NCBI RefSeq assembly: GCF_900141915.1
Contig: NZ_FQZG01000003.1
Span: 1 to 64,000, forward strand
Source of the DNA: Tessaracoccus bendigoensis DSM 12906
GTDB lineage: Bacteria; Actinomycetota; Actinomycetes; Propionibacteriales; Propionibacteriaceae
Length of the DNA: 64,000 bases
Reading direction: 5' to 3'
Below are positions 54,575 through 62,550 of this stretch, piece after piece. Within the stretch, counting starts at the first letter, position 1; the number at the start of each line of letters is the position of its first letter. The notes below the pieces were generated by a model. The model made no database searches, was not told the DNA's origin, and saw only the letters and a program-made list of their open reading frames with translations. The position numbers and the translations under genes are program-made.

Positions 54575-54613
54575 GGTGGGGTTTCCTCTCCTGAAGGGGT
54601 TCTTCCTTTGGGG

Positions 54614-55510
54614 TCAGGTGTTGCTCATCAGGGTCATCAGGGATGGCCCCAGCAGGATGGCGATGAAGACGATCGCCAGCATGGTCGCAGGGATGGTGAG
54701 CCGCTCGGAGGCGGCGTTGGCACGGGCCTGCTCGTCGGTCAGGAGCGCCACTCGCAGCGCTCGGTTGTGTTCCCGGAGGGTTTGGTAGACGGGCATCGTC
54801 TGCTGTTCGGCCAAGGCCATGATGTTGGCCAGATCGTCGAGCTCGGGCAGGGCCAGCTCGTCGCCCATCGCGCGAAGGACGTCCCACGGTGGGCGGCCGT
54901 CGACGCTGGACTGGGTGAAGCCCTCCGCCAGCCGGTCGAAGACCCACTGACCGCGGCCCACGCGCGCCGCGTTCTCCAGCGCCTGCCGCGGCCCCGAACC
55001 GGCACGACGCTCCAGCGCCACGAGGTCGATGAAGCCGGTCAGCACGTGGTTGAACTCGAGGCGCGCCGCCTTCGCCTTGCCGTGGATGTCCAGGTTGGGC
55101 AGCACGAACAGCCCGACCGCGCAGACCAAGGACGCAGCGAGCGGGACCGCGATCGGGAACTGCAGACCGAACCAACTGAACAACGTCGATAGCAGCGGGG
55201 GTGCCACCAGTCCGATCGCCGCCAGGATGAGCTTCTCGCCGTAGAAGTTGGCCTCCGTCCGGCGCAGCAGCGTCAGTTCCTTGACCGGCGTCATCCACAC
55301 CCACCTCGGCAGCCAGCGCGCGACCCAGGCGCCCACCCGATCCTGGGTGTCCACGCCGCCCGTGACGAAAGTGGGGGCCGACGGCACTCCGGTCAGCCGG
55401 TCCAGTGCAGGCCCGAGCGCCGGCACGGTCGGCGTGAGCCACCACACCGCGCACAGAACGCTCGTGGCGAGCAGCAGGCCAGTGAGGGCCGCAAGCTGGA
55501 GGCCAGTCAT
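54614..55510 (-). CDS. tadC: TadC-like pilus inner-membrane platform protein
   Basis: 298 residues with hydrophobic segments at about 5-25, 98-118, 121-141 and near the C-terminus (TMLAIVFIAILLGPSLMTLM). The intervening cytoplasmic GspF/TadC domain has FNHVLTGFIDLVALERRAGSG. Paired with TadB, as usual. The ATG overlaps the tadB stop. Confidence 0.85.
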   Translation of the reverse strand: MTGLQLAALTGLLLATSVLCAVWWLTPTVPALGPALDRLTGVPSAPTFVTGGVDTQDRVGAWVARWLPRWVWMTPVKELTLLRRTEANFYGEKLILAAIGLVAPPLLSTLFSWFGLQFPIAVPLAASLVCAVGLFVLPNLDIHGKAKAARLEFNHVLTGFIDLVALERRAGSGPRQALENAARVGRGQWVFDRLAEGFTQSSVDGRPPWDVLRAMGDELALPELDDLANIMALAEQQTMPVYQTLREHNRALRVALLTDEQARANAASERLTIPATMLAIVFIAILLGPSLMTLMSNT

Positions 55511-56337
55511 GAGGGCCCTCCGGACGCCAGCAGTCTGGGCAGCGGCTTGACCCGCGCCATGCGTCGCATGACCACGAGGCCGACGACGTAGAGCGCGAGA
55601 AGCACCGACAGCACGATCTGTCCCAGCGGGGAGCGGTACGGCTCCAGGTACTGGCCGGTGGCGGCCATCCCGACCAGGCAGACCACGGTGATGATGGTGA
55701 CGATCCGCGCGGTCTGGCGCGGCTTGCTGCGGTCGGCCTCCAGATGACGCCGGGCAGCGACCTCCGCGGACACCGACTCGGCGAGGCCGGACAGGATCTG
55801 AGCGAGACCATCGGCCCGCTTCTGCGCCGCGAGGATCAAGGTGGCCGCCACCAGGTCACCGGTCGAGTCGTTGAACTGGTCGGCGAACGCGCGGAGCGCC
55901 TCGGCTGTGTTCCACCGTGATCTGATGCGGCTCACCAGGGTGGTCACCTCCGGACGGATGACGTCGGGTGTCGTGCGCAGCGTGGCGACCAAGGCGCCCT
56001 CAAGACCGACTCCCACGGTGATCACGCCGGCCAGGTTGCGCGTCCACTCGGCCAGGCCTTCGAGGCGTTCGATCGTGTGGGACTCATCCGAGACTCCCAG
56101 GAGCACCGGCAGGCCGATCGCCGCCAACGGGAAGAGCACGATCGCGATCACCCAGCCCGACAGTAGAGCCACCAGCACGCCGACTACCGCCGCCAGCAGA
56201 CCGGAGATCAGGACGCGGCGCGGGACGCTTGCCAGCCGAGCCTGGAGCCGGGGCGTCTTCGGAGCGCCCGTCGCGACCGGCACTTGCCGAAGCCCTGCGA
56301 CCAGCCCCATCACACCACCGACGCCGAGGACGCTCAC
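55507..56337 (-). CDS. tadB: TadB-like pilus inner-membrane platform protein
   Basis: About 276 residues from the GTG at 56337. GspF/TadB fold: two hydrophobic segments near the N-terminus, a cytoplasmic domain (WTRNLAGVITVGVGLEGALV, then FNDSTGDLVAATLILAAQKR) and two more at the C-terminus. The start is doubtful: no ribosome site precedes it, whereas the ATG at 56362 has the usual ATGA overlap with tadA but a different frame. If one G were removed from GCTTGGTGAGC (about 56334-56344) the protein would begin MNPLVPAL-VSVLGVGGVMG, a natural membrane start. Possibly a one-base insertion. Confidence 0.82.
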   Translation of the reverse strand: MSVLGVGGVMGLVAGLRQVPVATGAPKTPRLQARLASVPRRVLISGLLAAVVGVLVALLSGWVIAIVLFPLAAIGLPVLLGVSDESHTIERLEGLAEWTRNLAGVITVGVGLEGALVATLRTTPDVIRPEVTTLVSRIRSRWNTAEALRAFADQFNDSTGDLVAATLILAAQKRADGLAQILSGLAESVSAEVAARRHLEADRSKPRQTARIVTIITVVCLVGMAATGQYLEPYRSPLGQIVLSVLLALYVVGLVVMRRMARVKPLPRLLASGGPS

Positions 56338-56358
56338 CAAGCGCGGGGACGAGCGGGT

Positions 56359-57912
56359 TCATGCAACACCTCCGTGCCGCTGCGCCTCCAGGAGGAACTC
56401 GTTCGCAGTGAACCCGTGGCCGGTCAACATCCGAAGGTGGTCGGGCAGCACGAAGGCGACAGCCGGGCCGTCGGCGTCACTGCGGAAGACGGTCGTCGCG
56501 GCGTAGCCAGCGGACTCCTCGCCCGGCGTGATTGCCAGCACCTCGTCGACCACACGCCGCTTGCGGACCGAGCCGTCGCGACCGCGCACGTACATGGACC
56601 GCAGCTGCACCACGAGGCCGAGGCAACGGGCCAGCTTCATCACTGCCGAGTCGCGGGTGAACTCGCCCGACTGCATCGCGCAGCTGACCAGTTTCTCCAT
56701 CGTGTCGGACGCCGACGCGGCGTGCGTCGTCGACAGCGAGCCGGAGCCCGACTCCATGGCCATGATCATCTGAGCGACCTCGCGTCCGCGGACCTCGCCC
56801 ACGATCTGCCGGTCCAGCGCGTACCGGAAGGAGGCGTGCATGCCGTCCTGCAGCGTGAACTCGTTCACCGGACGCCCATCGGGACCTCGCTCGCCCGAAC
56901 CGGGACGCGCCTCCCACGAGAACACGACGGGGTGCTCGTCGACCAACTGCTCAAGACCCAGCTCCCGTTCGGTCTCGAACGTCCCCAGCACCTCCTCCGG
57001 GCCGATCTCGGCACACAAGGCTCGCAGCAGGGTCGTCTTCCCGTCGCCTTGCTGGCCGGAGACCACGATCGACAACCGGGCCTTCACCGCGGCCGCGAGG
57101 AAGGAGGCCAGCAAGGGGCTCACCGTGTCCAGGCCCACGAGGTCGTCGAGGGTGATGCGCACCAGGCGGTGCCTTCGGATCACCACGCTCGGCCGATGGG
57201 TGACGAACGCGGACGCCGCCAGGCGAGCGCCATCCAGGTTGAGGTGGAGGTCCGGGTTAGCGTCCGAGAATACGCGAGGCGGATCGGCCCTTGAGGCCAG
57301 GTCCTGCAGGAGCTGGATCAGTTCCTCGTCTGACGCCGCCACTGGCGGGCCCGGCACCTTCTCGCCGCCCACGAGGTCCAGGAACACCCGATCGTGTCCG
57401 ACAACGATGATGTTCTCGACGTCCGCCCGATCCACCAAGGGCTGCAATCGGCCGAGCCCGAACATCAGGTCGAAGACGGCCTGCGCCAAGGCGTCCTGCG
57501 CTTTGGCGGAGCTGACGGAGCCGTGGACGGCGAAGCGCGCCTCCGTCGCCTCTTGGACTACTTCCATGATCACGGCCCGCCCGAGCTCTTGGCGGGAGGT
57601 CTCGTCAACGAACGGGGACTGCGCCGCACGCTCAGAGAAGCGCTTGGACGCCAGCGCGCGCAGTTCCGACGCCTCGTCCCAATCCACCTCGGGCGAGTGT
57701 TCCGTGGGCGGTCCCATCGGTCCCACCTTCGCCTCGCGGCCGACCACATGAAGGGAGGACGGCGTGGGCGTCGTGGCGACTGCCGTCGACAGGGTGAATC
57801 CAGAGCGGACGCGGCCCGGGCGCGCCGCATCAACCGCGTCACCGAAGGCGGTGAACAGCGGCACGCTGGCCAGGTCGGGCCCTTCCCAGGTTGGCTGCGG
57901 CTGCTTCGTCAT
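56359..57912 (-). CDS. tadA: TadA/CpaF-type pilus assembly ATPase
   Basis: 517 residues. The N-terminal 120 residues are variable. Then comes the CpaF domain (ADVENIIVVGHDRVFLDLVG), Walker A SGQQGDGKTT near 283-292, an Asp-box region (FETERELGLEQLVDEHP) and Walker B-like RQIVGEVRGRE near 366. It would drive Tad pilus extension. ATGA overlap with the TadZ-like gene. Confidence 0.9.
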   Translation of the reverse strand: MTKQPQPTWEGPDLASVPLFTAFGDAVDAARPGRVRSGFTLSTAVATTPTPSSLHVVGREAKVGPMGPPTEHSPEVDWDEASELRALASKRFSERAAQSPFVDETSRQELGRAVIMEVVQEATEARFAVHGSVSSAKAQDALAQAVFDLMFGLGRLQPLVDRADVENIIVVGHDRVFLDLVGGEKVPGPPVAASDEELIQLLQDLASRADPPRVFSDANPDLHLNLDGARLAASAFVTHRPSVVIRRHRLVRITLDDLVGLDTVSPLLASFLAAAVKARLSIVVSGQQGDGKTTLLRALCAEIGPEEVLGTFETERELGLEQLVDEHPVVFSWEARPGSGERGPDGRPVNEFTLQDGMHASFRYALDRQIVGEVRGREVAQMIMAMESGSGSLSTTHAASASDTMEKLVSCAMQSGEFTRDSAVMKLARCLGLVVQLRSMYVRGRDGSVRKRRVVDEVLAITPGEESAGYAATTVFRSDADGPAVAFVLPDHLRMLTGHGFTANEFLLEAQRHGGVA

Positions 57913-58679
57913 CGTTCCGCCCCCGCCCTGGCGCGGGGCGGCGCGTCCTCCGTGCGCGGAGCCAGAGCCCGAAGCGACTCACCCAACGCCACCACCGACC
58001 GCGGTAGCGGCGAACGATCGAACCGACGCTGAGGCTCCCCGTGGGACCACCACCGCGCGGCGTCCGGGTCCCACGCGACCTCGCCGAGCACCTGTACGCC
58101 CAGCGTCTTGGTGACCTCAGACGTGCTGTACCGACGTGCCGGGCCGGCGATGACCAACCGCACGTCGCCCAACGAGCCTTCCTGAAGCGCCGGCATCCAT
58201 GACCGCACGCGGGCCAGCTCGGGCAACCCGGTCCCGGTCACCACCACCGTGACGTCGGACTCCGAGATCAGCGGCTCCGGGCTGCCGACCATGCCCAGCC
58301 GGCCGGCGTCCACGACGACGTCCACGCCCGTGTCGACCTCGAGTCCACGCAAGGCGTCCAGAAGCGAATCCCACACGCCCAGGAGGGACGCCGCCTGCTG
58401 GTGCGCCCGTAGCCCGGGCAACAGGCTCGCGTTCGAGTCGGCCAAGGGGAACAACCGCGAGGGCAACTCGTCGGCCAGCTGGCGGTGTCGGTGGGCCAAC
58501 ACGAGTTCGGAGAGTCCGGGGCGGGCGACGCCTGTGCAGTACCCGGCCAGGATCGCCGAGCCGCCCGACGGGTCGGCTTCCACCAGCACTACCGGGCGTG
58601 GCCACGTCAGTGCGAGCCCGACCGACAGGGTGGTCACCCCTAGCGAGCCCGAGACGGACGCAACGGTGAAGACGGGCAT
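57909..58679 (-). CDS. TadZ/CpaE-like protein
   Basis: 256 residues. MinD-like fold with SGSLGVTTLSVGLAL at about 10-24 in the place of the P-loop, and PVVLVEADPSGG; the signature lysine is absent, as is known for TadZ. It would localise the pilus apparatus. It precedes tadA with an ATGA overlap and follows the CpaB-like gene by four bases. Confidence 0.82.
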   Translation of the reverse strand: MPVFTVASVSGSLGVTTLSVGLALTWPRPVVLVEADPSGGSAILAGYCTGVARPGLSELVLAHRHRQLADELPSRLFPLADSNASLLPGLRAHQQAASLLGVWDSLLDALRGLEVDTGVDVVVDAGRLGMVGSPEPLISESDVTVVVTGTGLPELARVRSWMPALQEGSLGDVRLVIAGPARRYSTSEVTKTLGVQVLGEVAWDPDAARWWSHGEPQRRFDRSPLPRSVVALGESLRALAPRTEDAPPRARAGAER

Positions 58680-58683
58680 CGGG

Positions 58684-59352
58684 TCACCGCTCCCGGGAAT
58701 CGAGGACCACGGCCACCCTGCCTGTCGCGGCCCGGGCTGCCAGATCGGGGGCGGCGTCAGCGCTCACCAGCAGGTCGACCAGGGCGAACTGGCCGTCCTG
58801 CGAGCGCGTGACCGCCACGACCTTGGCCGCGATTGTCACTGGGGATACGTCGCCGACCTGACCCTGCGCGCCGGGGGTCTGCACCACCCGCACGTCGTCG
58901 CCGGTCTTCAAGGGGATGGCGGGCAACATCCCGTCCACTAGGGAGAGGCCCACCACGGTCTGGCCCTTGGCCGGGACCGTCTCGGGGGCGATGGCGTCGG
59001 GCGTGAGCAGACCGCCGGCTGAGATGTCGAGCGCCGCACGCTGGCCCACGACCGTCGACACCTCGCCGGCGGGGATCGAGGCGACGGCCGGATCGAGCGA
59101 CACCCGCGCGACCATCAGATCGCTGGCTGCGATGACCGCGCCACGAGGGACGGCCGCCTTCGCCACAACGACTTCGACCGACGAGGTCGCCGCCGTCCAC
59201 AACCACACGCCACCCAGTGCCGAGAGCAGCAGGGCGGCCACGGAAGCGATGATCAGCACCGGACGCCGCCGGGTCTTCACGGGACCCAACGCCGCGGTCG
59301 CCTGGGGGGTGGGGGTGGCCGCCGTCGTCGGCGCCAAGGTCGATGTCCTCAC
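58684..59352 (-). CDS. CpaB/RcpC-like pilus protein (SAF domain)
   Basis: 222 residues from a GTG at 59352. One membrane helix (VLIIASVAALLLSALGGVWLW, about 33-53) and a SAF domain (VVVAKAAVPRGAVIAASDLM, then PAGEVSTVVGQRAALDISAG) followed by a second beta-rich domain (VGLSLVDGMLPAIPLKTGDD). These are the CpaB/RcpC features, thought to connect the pilus channel to the wall. Third gene of the Tad operon. Confidence 0.85.
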   Translation of the reverse strand: MRTSTLAPTTAATPTPQATAALGPVKTRRRPVLIIASVAALLLSALGGVWLWTAATSSVEVVVAKAAVPRGAVIAASDLMVARVSLDPAVASIPAGEVSTVVGQRAALDISAGGLLTPDAIAPETVPAKGQTVVGLSLVDGMLPAIPLKTGDDVRVVQTPGAQGQVGDVSPVTIAAKVVAVTRSQDGQFALVDLLVSADAAPDLAARAATGRVAVVLDSRER

Positions 59353-59356
59353 GTCC

Positions 59357-60265
59357 CTATCCCTTCACCACGGTCTGGAGTTCGCCGATCGTCACCACGA
59401 CCGAGCTCGTGTACGTCTGGTTGATGACACCGGACTCGCCGATCCCGGACCAGTTGATGGTCCAGTAGCTCGTCGCGGTGACGGTGTACGTGCCCTGCTT
59501 CGTGTAGCGATAGCCGCAGTCGGGCGACGATGAGACTCCGAACGAGTCGGCGTAAGTGGTGCCTGTGGAAGTGCACGCGACAGTCCCGCCGTCGCCCATG
59601 CTCCACACCACCTCCGTGACCTTGCCCGTCGCGGTGACGGAATATCCGCCGGCGGACGCGGTCTTCGTGTTTGGCCCCCAGGTGCTCTGGTCCGGGGACG
59701 CCACCCACAGCCAGATCGGCAAGCCCACCAAGCCCACCGAACCAGGTGAAGGGTCGGGCGCCATCCCGATCTCGACCGCACGGAGACGCATCTGGGTTAC
59801 CGCCTGGAGGGCCAGCACTCTGGGGTCAGGGATGACGCCGGGGGCGCTGTCGGCCCAGAAGAGGTAGGAGCCCGGACCCGACCAGATACCGGAACTCGAA
59901 CACCGGTAGATCGACCCCGTTGTATTGCCGCTCCACACCGCGTCCGTCAGAGGGGGCGGGGGCGATTCCGCCTTGATGTAGCAGGCGCGAGCGTTGCTCC
60001 ATGTCCCTAACTCCGCGTCGGAACACGCCACCTCACGGGGAGGCATCTCCTGCGTCACGCAAGCGACGGGGTCGCTGCTGCCGGAGTGGGTGTTCTTCAG
60101 CGGAGCAGCGGGACCCGACCCGCCGTAGCCGGGGACACCGACCCCGCACGCGACTCCCCAACTCGCCCCTTCACAGCCGCCCTCCGCGTAGGCGGGCGAA
60201 GCAGTGAGCGGCGTGATCGTGAGCACGACACAGAGGGCGAGCGCCGCGATCAGCTTGGTCAACAT
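59357..60265 (-). CDS. Secreted protein with PKD-like domain
   Basis: About 302 residues from the ATG at 60265, which overlaps the lipoprotein gene by seven bases. Clear signal peptide (LTKLIAALALCVVLTITPLT, cleavage near SPAYA). Several cysteines lie in the first 120 residues. The C-terminal half has the PKD-like pattern VTEVVWSMGDGG followed by YRYTKQGTYTVTATSYWTIN. An adhesive or structural role in the pilus, or in mating-pair contact, is a reasonable inference. No enzyme motif. Confidence 0.72.
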   Translation of the reverse strand: MLTKLIAALALCVVLTITPLTASPAYAEGGCEGASWGVACGVGVPGYGGSGPAAPLKNTHSGSSDPVACVTQEMPPREVACSDAELGTWSNARACYIKAESPPPPLTDAVWSGNTTGSIYRCSSSGIWSGPGSYLFWADSAPGVIPDPRVLALQAVTQMRLRAVEIGMAPDPSPGSVGLVGLPIWLWVASPDQSTWGPNTKTASAGGYSVTATGKVTEVVWSMGDGGTVACTSTGTTYADSFGVSSSPDCGYRYTKQGTYTVTATSYWTINWSGIGESGVINQTYTSSVVVTIGELQTVVKG

Positions 60266-60807
60266 GATCCGAGGACCTCGTCCTTGGTGATCTGCAGGTT
60301 GGCGCCGACCAGCTGCACCGTGCTCTCGTGCGAGAGCCTCGGCTGAGGCGCCGGAGTGACCGGCTGTCCGGCCTTGTCCGTGAGGATGGCGTCGCTGCGA
60401 TCGACGCACGAGGTGACAACCCACCCGTCATCCTTCGCCACGGCACTCTGGGAGGGGATTCTCGTCGCGCCTACCTGCACCTGCCCCCGTTCACGGACCG
60501 TGGTCAGCATGACCTGCAGGCTGCTCAACGCCTCGCCCGAGGCCAGGGTGTCGAGCTCGTTGATGCTCTTGCTCGAGTCGACCAAGAGACCGTCGAGGGT
60601 CTGCCACAGCAGCACGACGCGCGTCTTCGCGTCCTCGAGCTTCTGGTCCTCGGGGCTGAGGGTCGGTGTCACCGTGGGCGAGGGTGACGATGACTGCGAC
60701 GGGCCCGTCGGGGTCGGGCTGTTGGTGGGCGCGGCAGTGCAGCCACCGATCAGCGCAGCGGCCATGACGGCTCCCACTGCTTTGGCGGCCAGTCCTTGGT
60801 GGGTCAT
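60259..60807 (-). CDS. Lipoprotein, first gene of Tad operon
   Basis: 182 residues from the ATG at 60807, with GAAGGAGG shortly upstream. Lipobox LIGGC at about 19-23, so the mature protein is lipid-anchored at the cell surface, and a Ser/Thr/Pro-rich linker follows. The rest is a small soluble domain (LLWQTLDGLLVDSSKSINEL). Function unknown. It opens the Tad operon behind conjugation promoter copy 5. Confidence 0.75.
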   Translation of the reverse strand: MTHQGLAAKAVGAVMAAALIGGCTAAPTNSPTPTGPSQSSSPSPTVTPTLSPEDQKLEDAKTRVVLLWQTLDGLLVDSSKSINELDTLASGEALSSLQVMLTTVRERGQVQVGATRIPSQSAVAKDDGWVVTSCVDRSDAILTDKAGQPVTPAPQPRLSHESTVQLVGANLQITKDEVLGSC

Positions 60808-60832
60808 CCCATCCTCCTTCGCCTAAGGGCCA

Positions 60833-60861
60833 TAACGGGGCGAAGAGGCGCCTCGTGGACA
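60833..60861 (-). promoter_or_regulatory. Conjugation promoter element, copy 5 (Tad operon)
   Basis: On the minus strand: TGTCCAC, 16 bases, CCGTTATG, with the second box 25 bases before the ATG at 60807. It extends the shared regulation to all twelve Tad genes down to 49789, which follow each other with tiny gaps or overlaps. Confidence 0.78.
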
Positions 60862-61164
60862 TGCGCTGTCTGTTGTTGTCTCCCAGACTGCGGCAGCACC
60901 AAAGCTCCCGGGTGCGTCTGGCGCTCGTGGCGCCGGTTCCGCGTAGTCGCGGGTACGGCCATTGTCAGAAGCGGCCATCTCTGGCTCCAAGCTCTCCAGG
61001 GGGTGGACCTTGTTCGGGAAGGGTAAGCATGGAAATCCGTGATCTTGGGGATATCGAGCTTCGCACGTCTGCGTGTCACGCTAGCACATCTACACCGCTT
61101 AGCGGTATAGATTGCCCATCGTGTCTCGTCTCCCCTTGCCCCGGACCACTGAGACAATGGCCGG
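60862..61164. promoter_or_regulatory. Divergent intergenic region with operator for 61165 gene
   Basis: About 300 bases. Near the right end an almost perfect palindrome, TACACCGCTTAGCGGTATA (61091-61109), overlaps a -10-like TATAGAT (61106-61112). The small winged-helix gene begins at 61165, so the site is a likely autoregulatory operator. The rest holds no gene. Confidence 0.6.
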
Positions 61165-61512
61165 GTGCCTACCTACTCGGACGCCCCGGTCCCCGTCGAG
61201 TTGGACGCGTTGGTCGGCATGGGCATGAACCGCGTCAAACTCGCCATCGTGGTCTCGCTGACCCAGCACGGCGGCACCCTCAGTACCCCGGACCTGGTGG
61301 CTGCGCTGGAGGGACAGGTCGCCGGCACCACGATCGTCCGCAATCTCCATGAACTCGAGGACCACGGCTACGTCAATGGCGACCCTGCCCACGAGGAGCG
61401 CCGACGGCGCCTCACGCGCTGGACGCTCAACCACGCGAAGCTCCACGCTGACCTACGGGCGCTCATCCACGCCACCACACCATCCGTCGAGACCCCGACC
61501 ACGTCGGACTGA
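61165..61512 (+). CDS. Small winged-helix transcriptional regulator
   Basis: 115 residues from a GTG at 61165. A winged-helix domain covers about 20-80 (MNRVKLAIVVSLTQHGGTLS, then PDLVAALEGQVAGTTIVRNL and a wing DPAHEERRRRLTRWTLNHAK). The layout resembles PadR/ArsR/MarR-like small regulators. It probably binds the palindrome at 61091-61109 and controls itself. Whether it also acts on the Tad operon, which diverges from the same region, is unknown. Confidence 0.72.
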   Translation: MPTYSDAPVPVELDALVGMGMNRVKLAIVVSLTQHGGTLSTPDLVAALEGQVAGTTIVRNLHELEDHGYVNGDPAHEERRRRLTRWTLNHAKLHADLRALIHATTPSVETPTTSD

Positions 61513-61902
61513 GCCGGCGGCGTGCACTCGGGTTATTGAACGCGAACCCACGTCACGTGCGCGACTTGGGTTACGGACGACGCGACCTCCTTTGGCGCAG
61601 CCGCCTAACTCCCAGCCCACAAGCAGTGACGTGCACGTGAGGCCTATTTGGCGCCGCGGCGAATGCTGGAGCACGGTCACCGGTCCGCCCGTTCGGAACG
61701 AGAGCGACCCCTTCTTGGCCTTGATCTCGTGGCGGCTTCGTGGACCGCGCAACTCTGCTCCCACAAGGGATAACTGTTCGCCCATCACCAAGGAAGCAAC
61801 TTGGGAGTCACAGGGAGACCGGTCCGAGGGCTGCGGCGTGGACTACGTCGAACTGGTCCTGTGTTCTTGAGGTCCCGCCAGGGCCCGGGAAAGGACAGCG
61901 CC
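61513..61902. other. Intergenic region without recognisable gene
   Basis: About 390 bases. Frames on both strands read as low-quality shadows. It contains the promoter and AAGGA ribosome site of the small helix-turn-helix gene at its right end. I see no repeat or RNA gene. Confidence 0.5.
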
Positions 61903-62130
61903 ATGACCATTCGGACCTACGAGTCTTTGCCCACGGCCGCCGCCCGGATCGGGGTCAGCGTGAAGACCATCCGCCGCCGGATCGCCGACGGCGTTCTTCC
62001 GGTGGTCCGGTCCGGCCGCAGCCTCCACCTGGATCCGAAGGACGTCGACGCTCTACTCCGTCGCTACCCGCAGCGCACGGCGTCCGAGTTCAACTCAGCG
62101 GCACTTCGTCCCGCCCGACGCGCGTCCTAG
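61903..62130 (+). CDS. Excisionase/AlpA-type helix-turn-helix protein
   Basis: About 75 residues from the ATG at 61903, with AAGGA seven bases upstream. SLPTAAARIGVSVKTIRRRI and then VVRSGRSLHLDPKDVDALLR form a MerR/excisionase-type winged helix. Such proteins are either recombination directionality factors or small transcription regulators. No integrase is adjacent, so its role is unresolved. It is transcribed rightwards. Confidence 0.72.
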   Translation: MTIRTYESLPTAAARIGVSVKTIRRRIADGVLPVVRSGRSLHLDPKDVDALLRRYPQRTASEFNSAALRPARRAS

Positions 62131-62550
62131 GCGGGTTCCTCGACCCCTCGAAGGGCCCCTCAACCGCAAGCAAGAAGCCCCCGGTTTCCCGGCAACTGAA
62201 GCGGCAACTTACTTCCGATGATGTCGATAGGAACGGCGAGCAACCGGTGCCTCGACACCACCAGCGCCGCGAGTGTCAGGAGCATCTGCCTGACGGTGTC
62301 GTGACTCACCCCACCAGGCCCCGTTCATCGATATCCCTATCACTGACGTGCGCGGCGCCGCTGGCATCGACATCCGGGCCGATGGTCATGACCTCGCTCT
62401 CAAGCCAGTTACGCGCGTCCGGTGATCCTGGCCAGTAGTACGCCGTGTTTGAACCTCAGCGGCGTCATTCCGTCCAAGCCAACGCCGCTCGCGACTCCGG
62501 GTGGCACCGTTGTGCGTGGGCGGCCTTGCCAGTGTCGAGCCTTTCTCGAA
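62131..62550. other. Intergenic region at right arm
   Basis: About 420 bases without a supported gene between the excisionase-like gene and the convergent helicase. It includes GCCCCCGGTTTCCCGG near 62176-62191, a weak CCGG-TTTC-CCGG hairpin. No attachment site or tRNA remnant found. Confidence 0.4.

Noticed and set aside
56084-56362. 92-residue frame starting at the ATGA overlap with tadA
   Set aside because: Only its first eight codons look like real protein; beyond that it is an out-of-frame reading of tadB. Kept only as a hint of a frameshift.
62176-62191. Attachment site or strong terminator at GCCCCCGGTTTCCCGG
   Set aside because: The stem has only four pairs, there is no T tract, and no second copy was found elsewhere in the window.
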